NCBI RefSeq assembly: GCF_002994745.2
Contig: NC_037091.1
Location: 28,526,289-28,590,288 of the forward strand
Source: Rosa chinensis
Lineage: Eukaryota > Streptophyta > Magnoliopsida > Rosales > Rosaceae
Reading direction: 5' to 3'
Length of the DNA stretch: 64,000 bases
The notes below the pieces were generated by a model. That model worked only from the letters and a program-made list of their open reading frames with translations, ran no database searches and was not told the DNA's origin. Of this stretch, positions 50,401-62,379 are shown piece by piece (position 1 is the stretch's first letter; each line of letters opens with the position of its first letter). A program made the translations under genes and the position numbers.

Positions 50401-51521
50401 ATCCGGTTACGCTGTCTCCGTTGAGTAGCAGATTGATGAAAAAACTTGGTATTGTTATCACCAAGTTTTAACCAAGAAATTCTTGAACGTTGATGCCAAA
50501 ATTTTTCTTCCAGCACCTATAAATCTTGAATCTGTTGTGTAACATCCCGAATTTGAGAGCCTGCATCAGGGACTGAGCTATTATGTAAATGATTGAGTTG
50601 GATGAACAGAGTATCGACCTGTTTATGAGAGTTGGGGAAAGTCTTCAAGCACCAACTGGATAAGGATTTCTGACAAGCCTTAAGATTGGCCACCCAGATA
50701 GGCATTGCAAGGTTAATTGGAGCAGATACCCAGGCAGCAGTAATGATCTGTTCACAAGAGACTGTTGAGGTCCAAATATGTTCAAAACGAAAAAGTTTGG
50801 GGGTGTGAGTTTCCTTGGGATGAGAATCAAACAGTAGGGGTCAGTGATCAGAGCCGACAATCGGTAAATGGAAAACCTGAGACTGAGGCAAAGCAGCGCA
50901 CCACTCAGCATTACCTAAACATCGATCCAATCTTTCCTTCAGAACCAGTTGGTTATGCTGAAAACGAAACCATGTATAACAAGGGCCCTGAAAGTGTAAA
51001 TCACGGAGACCAGTGTGATTTAGGAAATTACGAAAAAGAGCCATTCTCCATTGTTGAGGGGGACAGCCTCCTCATTTTTCATCAGACCAAAGAATATCAT
51101 TAAAATCCCCCAAACAAAGCCAAGGTAGAGATCGAGCTGAAAAGTATCTACACATGTAACACCAAAACAACTTCTTTTTATTTTCATTAGGGTTGCCATA
51201 CACCCAAGATATGTTACAACGGAAATCCTCATTAACAAAGTACACCATAGTGTCAATGACATTAGGGGTATTATGCAAAATAGACACTTGAACAGAGGAA
51301 TTCCACAAAATGGCTAAGCCCCCAGAGCTAGTATTTACAGGGTCAACTACAACGTAGTTGTCAAACTGAAGCTGAGTTTTCCAAGAAGAGACTATCTGCT
51401 CCTTCTGGTGAGTTTCCATAAGGAAGATAATCTCAGGGTCATACTTACGCCATAACCGTCGAAGTGCCTTTGCTGTCAAAGATGACCCGAGTCCTTGACA
51501 GGTCCAAGAGATGAGCCTCAT
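47484..51521 (-). pseudogene. LINE ORF2 with six in-frame stops
   Basis: One uninterrupted reading frame runs from MRLISWTCQGLGSS to 47484, with no frameshift but with stops at 51072, 50841, 50517, 49869, 48324 and 48099 (left coordinate of each). Endonuclease: WTCQG (family WNxRG, the Asn is Thr here), METH glutamate, GDFND and SDH. Reverse transcriptase: KAPGPDGFPGIFYQ, FRPIGLCNYSYKILSK, KLDITKAYDSVEW, GLRQGDPLSPYLF and FADDS. zf-RVT: CPLCHLFPET. RNase H: NIDASW, AEALAM, FEVDSLQ, AADHIAW. By context each stop replaces an Arg or Gln codon of the family pattern, consistent with C-to-T decay. It is inactive. Confidence 0.9.
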
Positions 51522-51643
51522 TCCGCACCCGTAGCTGCACCAGGCCAGCTACCTATGCCTTTATCAGCAGTGGATGAAACAAGAGAAACTGAAATGCTTG
51601 GTGGTGCAACAGTAGAAGTACCCATGACCATTGAAGAAACAGC

Positions 51644-53539
51644 CTACCCATTACCAAACCCAGAGTGGAGAGGAGGTGCCGGAATAGTTGAAAGTGATGA
51701 AGAGATGCCACCACTAACCTGGAAATCAGTAATAGAGGATGGTGGGATAGCTTGTGTAGATGCAGCTTTGCGAGGACGGCCCCGGCGACCGCTGCCCCGA
51801 CCCGAAACTGAAAGAGTTGATTTTCCCCGTGTGGCTTTGGAAGCAGTGATTTTGTGAGAGGTGGGTGGGAGGGTCTCTGGTTCCTGTAATTCCATGGCCT
51901 TGTATTTTTTCAACTGCCTAGTTGTCTCAGCCAAAGCATCCTCCAGACGCTTACGAACACGAAGATGTTGGAATTGATGAGCTAAGGTAGCCAAGGATCC
52001 CAAGGGAGGAAGTGATTGGGAAGGTCCCCCATAAAACCCTGGGTGAAGAGGATCTGGGGTTGGGACGAAAGTGGGAACAGCAGTTGGTGGAAGGGGATCA
52101 TAAAAAGGAACAGGGTGAGGGAAATTAGGGATTAAGGTTGGGAGGGTCGGATCAAGTAGCATCGGATTGGCATGGGCCGCAGGAATAGAAGGTGGGGTTG
52201 GGTAAAGAAGATTTGGATCCAAAAGCAATTCTTGATGGACCAAAGCTGACTGGAGCAAATCAGGAGCTATAGTTGGGCCCATATGCTGCATGACGTTAGA
52301 ACCTGAATCAGCAGGATGAGGACCGAAGTGTTGAGAAGGATTCACCACGTCAGCTAGTGAGAGAGATATAGCCAACTGCATGTCCTCCACGTCAGGAGAC
52401 ATAGGGTGATCAGGCGAAGGTGGTGTGAGTGGTTGGAGCCAATCTTCAACAATCGCTTTGCCCTTATCAACAAAATTGGAGTGGGAAGGACCTCCTGCTG
52501 CTGAGGTGGCCACAGGGACAGTAAATATTGGTGGATTAATTGGCACATCTTGCCACCTGCCCTGTTGGGGATGGGCAAGAACTAGGGCTCCCGTCACAGG
52601 CAAAGGGATCAATGGCCGGGAACGGTAATTTCCAGCTTGATTATTACGGCGCTCAACATATCGATTCCGGCGGCCCTCAAAGTATTGATTCGGAGGCTGA
52701 ACCCAGCCTCGGGGGTTGTTAGCAAGAAGGCGACGAAGGGGTGGAGCAGCCATCCAGGGTCCCAGCTTATCCGAAGAAGGGTGACAACCGAAAGTACAGG
52801 TATGGATAGTATGTCCCAGTCGACCACAACGAAAGCAGAAATAAGAGAGCCGCTCATATCGAAATTCTGCCCAGATTGCCTCCGTTTCATTACGGCTAAA
52901 CCAAAAACCTGGAGAAAGAGGTGATCTAGAATCAAACTGAACACAAATTCTAAGAAAACCTTTGCTACCTGTAGGAGAGTCAGGATCTTCAACAGCCAAG
53001 ACCTGACCCACACTCTCACCAATCATTGTGGCAGTGGCTTCCGTCATATGACCACGATGGAGCCCATGAACCTGAATCCAAAAGGTGATCAGATGAATGG
53101 GAATATCATCAAGGCGGCAGTTGAGTGGCCAAGGATGCAGAGAGAAACTACAGCCCATAACTGACCAAGGACCCCGATCAAGAAGTTGATCCGCAGCCGC
53201 TGCAAAAGGTGCCGTGATGGAGAACACAGAGGAACCACTGATGAGAGCCATATGAAAGCGTCCTATCTCCATCCAGGCATTAGTGAGAATACGGATGAGA
53301 GAAGGGGCATGCAGTGTACGGTCAGAGATGACCGCACCAACTAAGTGAATACCTTGATCCTGGGCTGGTACAGGGGTAGGGAGGTGGAGGTATAATTCTG
53401 CGCCAATCACCTCCTCCTCAGTAGGGATTGGAGGAGATGATACAGAGTAAGACTTTGGGGGTGAGGGGAGGGATTTGGACTTTGGGGGGGAGAGAGATTT
53501 CAGGGGTGATGGAACTGACTGATTCGAGGAAATAGCCAT
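51644..53539 (-). CDS. LINE ORF1 protein (DUF4283 plus CCHC knuckle)
   Basis: This open frame of 631 aa is taken from the ATG at 53539 (MAISSNQSVPSPLK). The frame is open upstream to 53641, but the added residues are His/Pro-rich and unlike the family. The first third is Pro/Ser-rich. It is followed by a DUF4283-like region (LLDRGPWSVMGCSFSLHPW) and the knuckle CFRCGRLGHTIHTC near 52800-52845. A long Pro-rich middle follows, and a basic C-terminal segment with GSGRRGRPRKAA, an AT-hook-like GRP core. It should bind LINE RNA. It is intact although its ORF2 is full of stops. ORF2 begins about 120 nt downstream. Confidence 0.8.
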   Translation of the reverse strand: MAISSNQSVPSPLKSLSPPKSKSLPSPPKSYSVSSPPIPTEEEVIGAELYLHLPTPVPAQDQGIHLVGAVISDRTLHAPSLIRILTNAWMEIGRFHMALISGSSVFSITAPFAAAADQLLDRGPWSVMGCSFSLHPWPLNCRLDDIPIHLITFWIQVHGLHRGHMTEATATMIGESVGQVLAVEDPDSPTGSKGFLRICVQFDSRSPLSPGFWFSRNETEAIWAEFRYERLSYFCFRCGRLGHTIHTCTFGCHPSSDKLGPWMAAPPLRRLLANNPRGWVQPPNQYFEGRRNRYVERRNNQAGNYRSRPLIPLPVTGALVLAHPQQGRWQDVPINPPIFTVPVATSAAGGPSHSNFVDKGKAIVEDWLQPLTPPSPDHPMSPDVEDMQLAISLSLADVVNPSQHFGPHPADSGSNVMQHMGPTIAPDLLQSALVHQELLLDPNLLYPTPPSIPAAHANPMLLDPTLPTLIPNFPHPVPFYDPLPPTAVPTFVPTPDPLHPGFYGGPSQSLPPLGSLATLAHQFQHLRVRKRLEDALAETTRQLKKYKAMELQEPETLPPTSHKITASKATRGKSTLSVSGRGSGRRGRPRKAASTQAIPPSSITDFQVSGGISSSLSTIPAPPLHSGFGNG

Positions 53540-54143
53540 GGTGATCATATGAAACTGAAAGTGTGAAAGGTGAGGATGGTGAGGGTGGAAAGAATTCGTA
53601 CATGGATTTATACGCATGCAAGGCAAATCCATGCAGACCATGCACGAAGGGAGGAAAGGACACGCATAATCGTAGGGAGATAAAGATTAGGGGGAGGTGT
53701 TACAGATGGAATTAGCGGGGAGAACAGGTGTTAAGAGACTAAAGAACAAAGAACAAAGATGAAGTGCATGAAGAACAGGTGTGAAGGAAGATGATAGGGG
53801 GCTGCCAAGTAACCTAAGGAATGATTACAGGAAAAAAATTAATCAAGAAGTGAGTGAAAGTAGAGTGTAATAATAGGTACTAAACCAAGTTGCATGAGAA
53901 AAGGTGGGGTGAAAAAAGGAGGAGCGAAATAAGCTATCCAAGTAAAAAAAAAGTAGAGAAGGAATTAGCCGAGAATTAGGTAATAGGAGGAGTTGATAGG
54001 GGAACAGAAGGGAAAGTTCAGAGGGAAACGGATGAACTAAGGACAAGGAGCACTAACTACAGTGCGGGTATGCACTAGCTACAGTGCGGGTTGCTCAGTA
54101 GGGGCAAGGTGCTCTCATGCTAGAGAGAAAATCTCAATATGTT

Positions 54144-55314
54144 GAATATGGCTTGGTAATGAAAGCAAAGAGACCATTTTATTCTTTACCAAGCATATAA
54201 CACAGTGTGTTTTGTCTGCACTTTGCTCATCTCTCTTGATTCCATGCACTTGTTGCTACACATAAGAATTATGTCTTGGATGAATGATCAAAGCTCTTGT
54301 ATACCATCTGCTTGAAGAAAAGTCCAATAGAGTTTTGGAATATTTTTGCTGCTGACATCCTTATTGTCTTTCGAAACACTCATCACCATGCTTGTGAAAG
54401 AGCGTCAAGTCATTTAAGATATGTTTTTATTTTTATTTTTTTATTATTCATTGAAACATTTGAAAGATGAATTGAAGCTAAACTGTATTTCATTACTTCT
54501 TGCTTTGTATTGGTTGTGTCGGCTTTGCGTTTTGCTTCCAACTTGAAAGATACATGAATTACATTGCTGAATAAGTTTATGATAGTCATGACCATCTATA
54601 ACCTAGGATATTTAAGAACAACCTCCATTATATTGAAACAATGATCGGAATAAAGTCATATTTGAGGGGATCTTAGCGTTTAAACTCAATTGTACATGAA
54701 CAACCATTTTGTTTCAATGCTTTAAACTTTGGGGCATTTTGAAGGGAAAGGAAGAAATCTAATAGATATGTCATGACCATTCATGCACAACCTATTAGAG
54801 CTTTGAGGTAACATAAGGGCGCGCACCGAAAGAGTTATTCGCTATCAAATTAATTTGGAGAAACTTACATTCATGGGAGACAGACTTCTTTTTCATGTCA
54901 TGAATATCATCTTAAAACTTTTGATATAAGAAAAATTCACCATAGAAGCAGCCATATACCAGTAGCTTTTTTTATTATTTCTCATGTAACCAAACCTAGC
55001 TTCCTCATGTTCCTCTTAGAATCCTAAATCTCGAATTAGGGGTTTTTTTTTTTGGGTACCTATAATTTTAGTCTTACTTTTAGTTTGGTTCATTTGGGCT
55101 AATCGTCTTTTATTTTACAATACAACAGCTATTTTCACAGGATTTGGGTCGTATCAAATAATGCCCATTTTCTAAATGGTTAGATTAATTGGATTTTGGT
55201 TCATTTGTAAATGTGGCTTGGTAGCATATGTATAATTCTTCTTTGATAGAACCATTTTATGCGACGTTTTAAGTATATTCCTCTCTACATTTTACTTAGC
55301 TACTCTCTTAACAT
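54144..55314. other. Intergenic sequence, nothing recognised
   Basis: AT-rich DNA with an A/T-rich low-complexity patch near 54425 and 55035. No credible ORF or TE boundary found. Confidence 0.6.
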
Positions 55315-55329
55315 TATCATTTCTAACTT

Positions 55330-56406
55330 CTTCTTTTTTATAAGCCAAGGGGGTGTCAATCCATTAAATATAAATCTGGGCATACACAATGACTCACTGG
55401 GATCTCCCGGCTGCAAGAAAATTGAGCCATGAATAGAAACCCTAAAGTAAAAACCCTAGAGAATCCAACATGATATTACCTCAGAGTAAAGCTCTAAGTA
55501 AGCAGTGACTTGTAACCTGATGCTACGAGAGAATGCCCGAACACAGTCAAAAGCCTTCCCCTATATATTGAGAACCCAAAAACCTTGGTCCCCCAAACAC
55601 CTAGGTCCCAAATACCAGCCCAAAAGTGACTAGGCCTAACCATCACAGCCCATCTAGAACCAATGGGCCCTAATGCAGCCCATGACACTAGCAAGCAGGC
55701 CCAGGCCACTGAAAGAGTTCTCAGGGCACCTAGATCACCATCCTGACGCTGCCATGCTGAGCCACGCCACAGTCGGAGTCCACTATCCCCACTAGCAACT
55801 GCGACTTTCGTCCTCATCGAGTAATAGTAGCTACCAAGGACTCGAAGCCACCACCAACCCACGAAAATCACCTATCTTGGAATAGAACAAGGAAGACCAT
55901 AAAGCCATGTAACCCAAACTGCAACCGCTGCCATCAAATGCAGATCGGATCGAACCCAGCCGACCTTCACTATACGCGACTACTGCTAGAGAGCAAATCC
56001 GGCCACCCTTGTAACAGCTACACCTACCCCATGAGAGAGAAAAATTAGCAGAACCAAGATCCCAATTCGATTTTTCTCACATAGACCCGCATCGAAGAAT
56101 GCCCTCGTACAACGAAAGTCCCTTAACCAGTCAATATCCTAACCAATCTCCCTACTAGCACCGCCATGAAGTTTGAATGGCAAGCCAATCAGAATCAGGA
56201 GCCACAACTCATAGGTTGAACAGAAGGGAAGCACAACCTCTAGGAGCGCGATAGATAGGATTCACGAGGGGAAGAAATCTCCTCAGATGCCAAGGATCTT
56301 GATGAGGAAAACCCCTATAGATAGGGTTTGCCGCTGCCAGAAGAGAGGGATGAGAGCTCTCATTCTATGCTATTTTTCTCTTCTTTTGTTTTAGAGTTCA
56401 ACTCAC
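55330..56406 (-). mobile_element. Non-autonomous non-LTR retroposon
   Basis: A 15-bp duplication, TATCATTTCTAACTT, flanks 1077 bp (55315-55329 and 56407-56421). The minus strand ends in TTGGCTTATAAAAAAGAAG, an A-rich tail. The 5' part is GC-rich and reads like a LINE leader or ORF1 start. The 3' part (TTTAATGGATTGACACCCCC) reads like a LINE 3' UTR. A 125-codon open frame (55871-55494) is Trp/Gly-rich and matches no family I know. No endonuclease or reverse transcriptase is present, so it was mobilised in trans. Confidence 0.75.
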
Positions 56407-57726
56407 TATCATTTCTAACTTAGTTTGTTATTATTATGTACAAATTAGCATAAAACACAGGACATGAGCTAATAGGAGCTGGAAATGAAAGCAATGAGGA
56501 AATGAGGCGCAGAAATATAAAGAAATGGATAAATGAAGTGTTCCCTATCCTAATAGAAGAAGGAATCCTGAGTCAACTGACAAATGACAGAATCCTAGTT
56601 GGACAAGGAAACCTAATGTGACTAGGAGTTTATGTTGAACAAGGAAAGCTTCGAAAGGTTCCAGAATATCTCAGAGAGGAATAGTCCTTATTAGACTAGG
56701 AAACCTATTGGCATAAGGAATCCTGATGATACAAGGATACCTAGGAGAGCTAGGAGATCACATGACTTCAAGATGACTCAAGAACATTCAAGAAGACTCT
56801 AGAATACTTGTGTATTTTAGGCAATTGATAGAAATCTAAGTCAATGTGGTTTCTAGGACGTCACATGAAGAATCCTAATTGGATATTACTTGCTTTTGTC
56901 GTCCATGAATATTCTAGAAGATCATGACGTCAACTTTGGAAGAGAATGTGAAGAAATATACTTCATATGCAATTAGGAAAAGAAATAAGGAGAATAATTA
57001 TCAATAAAGTTTCTTGATTACATAATATTTATAAGTTGGTCGAAATTAAGTTTGCATTCATTGGTGATTTCAGCAATGCCTCCTACTTTCTAGATTTAAG
57101 GTTGAGCTCTACTTTCTTTTGTGAATTTCTATTGGTAAAATGATGCAGAACAAGTAGAGAAACACCTTGACACCTTGCTTTGCCATCCACTATATATAGA
57201 TGGAGTTGGTTTATGTTTTCTTCATAATCAAAACCCAAAATCAAAACCACAATACCTCCCTTTACTCTCTAAATTTCGGCACCTCTCCATTGTTCAAGCA
57301 TTGAAGCCAAGAAGCAATCTCTATCATCTCCAACACATCCTTGCTGTGAGCACCATCAACGTCCACCACCTTTGAAGTGTCACGCCCCGAATTTTGAATA
57401 AAGCAATTCAAATTCGAAACGCGAGAACAAACATAAGAAAACACACATAGAAAATTTTTCATTTAAAGTAAGCAACAAACAAACTGAGCTCACAATGTCA
57501 ATATCGACTCGTTCTTTAGAGTCACATATTACATTCCGAGAGTTTACAAATCAAACTGAATGACAATTCAATAAGTAAACACACTCACCACAACTTACTA
57601 CCTAGCGGAAGACTTAAAACTAAGAGCACCATTCCACGTCCACGCCATCGAACGTACACCTCAGCTTTGATAATGAACACTCGATAATCAAACCTGCACA
57701 AAAATCCCTACACCATAGAATAGTGC

Positions 57727-57753
57727 ACCGGGAATGAACAAAACAAACCCGGT
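57727..57753 (-). other. Conserved hairpin, copy B
   Basis: ACCGGG and CCCGGT pair around a 15-nt loop, with AAGCTT and GTGCAC next to the stem as in copy A. The stem is shorter than in copy A. Confidence 0.6.
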
Positions 57754-58019
57754 AAGCTTTTCAGCCCGTATGAGTAAACTCAATTAAAGTGACTCACGTC
57801 ACGCATGCTTATAATTTCTCAATTCGTGAGATGAATTAAAGCAACAATATTTAATTTCACAAAACACAACCAAACATCAAGTTCATATCATATCATATCA
57901 TCTCAACGACAATTCACATTCACTTCCCCTCAACATAAAGCATTTGTCAAAACGATGACCTCACAACTCATTCACAACTCACTACAAGTCTCAAACCACA
58001 ACCGCACTTACAATTGAAT

Positions 58020-58185
58020 TAAGTAAAATCAGTAATCCCTGCATAGAAACTTAGTTCAGGAGGTCACATGAAAACAACAAAAGAATTCATAATAATCCCT
58101 GCATATAACTTAGTTCAGGAGATCACATGAAAACAAACAAAAGAATTCATAGTAATCCCTGCATATAGTTTAGTTCAGGAGATTA
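58020..58185 (-). repeat. Three-copy tandem repeat in copy B
   Basis: A unit of about 61 bp with TAATCCCTGCATA and TTAGTTCAGGAG occurs three times. Copy A has the corresponding sequence (8955-8999) with about one and a half copies. Confidence 0.8.
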
Positions 58186-58369
58186 CTTAAAAATCAATCA
58201 TAGAAGAGAAAAAGAAACCAAACAATAGAAATGAAAAGGAAATTAATTAAAGAAATCAACAACTCATGCTAAAACCAAGACTTCACCCTTCAACTCCGAA
58301 TACACCATCTCACAAAATAACTCGTTTCAAAACTCGACATCGTTACCTCAATCGTAGCCCCTCACCGCC

Positions 58370-58640
58370 TAGGGTTATGGCATCCGATACACTCAACCAA
58401 TCATAGCCCGTCATCCGCCTAAGATTAGAGCATCCGATACCCTCAACTAGCCATCATCCGCCCAAGATTAGAGCATCTGATACCCTCAACTAATCGTAGC
58501 CCATCATCCGCCTAAGGTTAGAGCATCCGATTCCCTCCACCATCATCCGCCGAAGATTAGAGCATCCGATTCCCTCAACTAATCGTAGCCCATCATCCGC
58601 CTAAGATTAGAACATCCGATTCCCTCATACCGGTCACTAC
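58370..58640 (-). repeat. Minisatellite in copy B
   Basis: Units of about 50 bp contain CATCCGCCTAAGATTAGAGC and ATCCGATTCCCTCAACTAAT, in about five imperfect copies. They lie where copy A has an unrelated array (8041-8830). Confidence 0.8.
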
Positions 58641-61600
58641 ATCGACCATAAGTCCATAATTCGCAACATACAGGATAACTTTCTCACCACATGTTCAACA
58701 ATTCATTATTCAACATCCTACATGCGGAAATAAAAGCTTGCATAACAATCAATCCATTCCAATCATCTCATCACTCGATAACATGCCAATCAATATATAT
58801 ATTCCACGTAAATATATATATACGTAGCCATTCACGCAAGAATGACCACTAATACCAACTATAGTTTTACAAATTGACTACTCGAAAATCATTTTATAAC
58901 AAAATATTGTTTTAACTTACCCATGAACCGTTGTCGATCAAGTTCATATATTTTAAAACAAATAATTTGTTTCGAAAATGATTTAACAACTAAACAAGTA
59001 ATTCCGAGTAATAAATAAATCCGTTCGTAAATGAACCACGTGAGATTTACTCACCTCCAAATCCTGCTGCGTCTTCACATAAACCAAGACAAGCACAAAA
59101 TCACCCATACTCCGCTCACACAATTCCGTCAATCACCTAATCACATCAAAGTCACACTCAATACAACACAAAGCACACAATTCACAAAACACAATTATAC
59201 GACGAACCAACAGTCGGATCCTCATCCAAGATCATCCAACGTCTTCGGAACACTTCTACGATCAATAAATCAAAACTACAAATCGATCGAACGGCTGAAT
59301 CCTCACGGATCGAAAACCCTAAAACCCTAACATGCTCATACGATCTCCAAAAATTACAAACTATATATCGAAATGCTCGTATCGACGAGTAGATCGAACT
59401 GAGGAGCAGAAACTGCCCCAGAGGTGGCCGGAAGCTGCCGGAAACCACCACCACAGTGGCGGCACCGCCACCAAACCAAAGTCAAAATTTGACAAAACTT
59501 CCAACATGAAAGTTCTTCATCTTTACTCTAATTGAAACTTTCATAACTACACCATAATCAGAATCAAAGCCATTTGGCCTGAATTTACCTCGCAAGTTTT
59601 GAAAACCGATGAACCCTAGATTCCCAATCTTCAAAATTCGATCACCACAGATCAAATCGCTGCAAGCCTTCTTGGGTGTAGCTTCTACTTCCTCTGGGCT
59701 AGAAAAGCCCCCAAAGAACTCGAGCTATAGTGGCCGGAGTTGGGAGAACCAAGGCCGGCGATTTGAGGCGATTTGCAGCTCCACCGTGCAACTTCTCGGC
59801 CTTGTAGCGTTGTCTACGGTGCTTCCCACGACGAATCACCACCACAGACGTGTAGAGGGTGCTGAGGAGAGCAGGATTCCCTTTGGAATTGAAGCAAAAG
59901 GTGGCCGAAGGAGGAAGAAATCGGTCGGCGAAGGTGAGAGGCCGATCGGGCTAGGGGAGAGAGAAAACTTTCCGAAAATGGAAAGTTGGTATTTTTCTGA
60001 TATTTTCGGATTTTTTTCCTATTTAACCAAAATGGAAACTTTTTCCGAAGGCCATAACTTCTTCATACGAATTCCGATTTCCGCGTTCCACATGTCCACG
60101 AACTCGTATCGACGCGCTCTACGACTTTCGTGAAGGAAGTTCTCACATAATCTAAACGTATAAAAAGTCAAACTTCGTAACCCCCTAAAATGTGCACTTC
60201 GAATAATTATTCGTCCGAAAATAATTCCACTCCACCCTCGAACCACGAAATCGTACAAACGAACACTTTATTAATCCCAGGAAACATTTAGGAATTAATA
60301 ACAAATTTCCGAGGTCTTACATGAAGCATCATCTTATATAATATATATAATAATTCTTATATATAAACAATTGTGTGTCCCCCTTTATTTTGTACATTGG
60401 GCCTTCGCCAAGCCCACCCTTGGGCAGGGCTGGGCCGGGTCTGTAATTGTCCTCAAGTACAGGAGGAATTAAGCTCTCATTTGATTTTCTTATTTCATAT
60501 TTTCTGATTTAATACTTACTACTACTTATGATCTTGATATGTTGTTTGTGCATAATCATAGGTTCTCTTTGTTGTTTTCTTCATGCTTGTAAACTCCCCT
60601 TTGATCTTATTGATAGGAGAATTTGATGTGATGTTTATATGGTTAATACATATATTAATCTTTGTTAGTATATTATATTTTCTCTTTATTTATTTATTTT
60701 TGTGTTTATTAGGTTTTTTAGAGCAAATATACAAAGATTAGATGATAATGGAGCAAAGATGCACAAATAAGGAAAAGTTTGAAGTCCTGGCCTAAGCAAG
60801 AGACTTGATGGATTGATGAGCTAAATCCGTGGAGATATTACAACAAATTAAGGAGATATTCGCAGAGATATTGATGATGATATGGCGTATTCTCATTGGA
60901 CAAGTGATGTGGAGAAATCCTAATGCAACACGAAAATCAAGAAGATGACTTTCTCTAGAATTCAAAGAAACTCAAACCAAAAGGAAAGAAAGACCATTCG
61001 ATGGGTTTCAAGCTAGTCCATACCATGATTTTCGGTATCAAATATCTCACGGTAGCTCTGTCGAAGATGTAATTGCTTCTTCTGCTGATACTGCTTCTTC
61101 TTATATGCAAGACATGAAAACTTGTGGGCAGAATACTTACGAATTTGTTGAGAAGATTGGGCAACATATGGAGACAATTTTAGCCTACTTGAATCAAGAA
61201 ACAAGAGCGCAAGAACGACTTCAAGAGTTATCCACCAATGAGGAGGATGATTGGCCGGCAGCTAATGAGATTTTAGAGACCACAGTACCTTAAGAGCACC
61301 CTCCTACACCTATGGAAACTCTATGGGAGCTCCTTATAGCCTCGAATTTGCTTCGACCTCATGATTCATCACTATATTCAATCTTTGATGAGGATGAAGA
61401 CTCAGATTTGGATGAACCCTATGAAGAGCAACTAAATGTCTAGACTTAGACTTATAAGGGTTACACCGTCAGCTACGATTAAGCTTAAAGTGATGGAGGA
61501 GGAAGATCTCTTTGATGATGAGGATTTCTACATAGCTTCATGATAATGAGTTCCATCTGCCTGAAGCAATCACAATACATTATAAAGATCACAAGTGTTT

Positions 61601-62379
61601 CAAGGATGACATGTGTGATTACTTAGAAGAGGAGACCATCAAATCACGTATCGCTGGGCCTCTATTGCCAGCACTTGGTAGACCACCTGATTCTTCCTTG
61701 CCATAGTCGAGCTCTATACATGTCCTTTATATCCACGAAACTCTTGACTTTATTGATCATGAGGAGATGGTAATATGTGAACATCCATTGTCTGATAAGT
61801 GGATCCTTCTAGCCATGCTTGATGGATCAAATAGAAGATGGAGAAAATGGAAGAAGAGAAAGAAAAAGAAGAGAATCAAATCTTATTTTTCCATTACTCT
61901 CAAGTTACCCAAGTTACTATCAAGAGATCACGAAACATCACTAAAGAGGGTTAAACATTTGAAAAAACCAAGACTAAACCTCTTGATTATTCTTGATAAG
62001 GAATTGCTATGTCAAGCTGAGAACGTTAAACCAAGCGCTACTTAAAACCTAAAAATAGAGGAGTTGGAAGCGGCTAGGGTACTCGCAAATCAGATTTGAT
62101 CTCTCTATCTCTTATCTTTTATTTATATTCGTTGATTTTATTTGCTCTATTGTGTGCTTTTGGTTTGTGTTTAATCTTTCTTTCTACTTGATTTGATCAT
62201 AGCATGAGCTTTAGGATTTAGAAGCAAACATAGGGCAATGTTTGGATCAAGTGTAGGGGGAAGATTTAACATTTTGTTGTTTTGTTTACAGTCTTTGTTT
62301 TAAGATTTTTAACTTTTTTATTTTTTATTTATCAAAATCCATTGACCAGTCAGCGAAGTCTGTCGACCGGTCAACATTT

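Larger units (their letters stand above)
47362..54127 (-). mobile_element. L1-type LINE, full length, decayed ORF2
   Basis: A 16-bp duplication, AAAATCTCAATATGTT, flanks the element (47346-47361 and 54128-54143). A short T-run on the left marks the A-tail. On the minus strand, a leader of about 500 bp is followed by ORF1 and ORF2 with endonuclease, reverse transcriptase and RNase H. The leader contains a 22-bp direct repeat (CACTAACTACAGTGCGGG-like, 54050-54092). It is a different subfamily from the 20627 LINE, judging by ORF1 sequence. Confidence 0.92.
57378..60321 (-). mobile_element. Solo-LTR-like element, family 1 (copy B)
   Basis: This is the same family as 6678-9773 in inverse orientation. 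It has TGTCACGCCCC at 57378 and GAGGTCTTACA at 60321, with a perfect 5-bp duplication TGAAG on both sides (57373-57377 and 60322-60326). Shared with copy A are the promoter-proximal block (60050-60142) and the GC-rich stretch after it. Copy B also shares the sequence around the GTGACCTCCTGAACTAA motif and the ACCGGG hairpin. Its tandem repeats differ from those of copy A. There is no retroviral coding sequence. Confidence 0.8.

Noticed and set aside
55494..55871. 125-codon Trp/Gly-rich frame as a gene
   Set aside because: It lies wholly within a retroposon bounded by a target duplication and matches no known protein.
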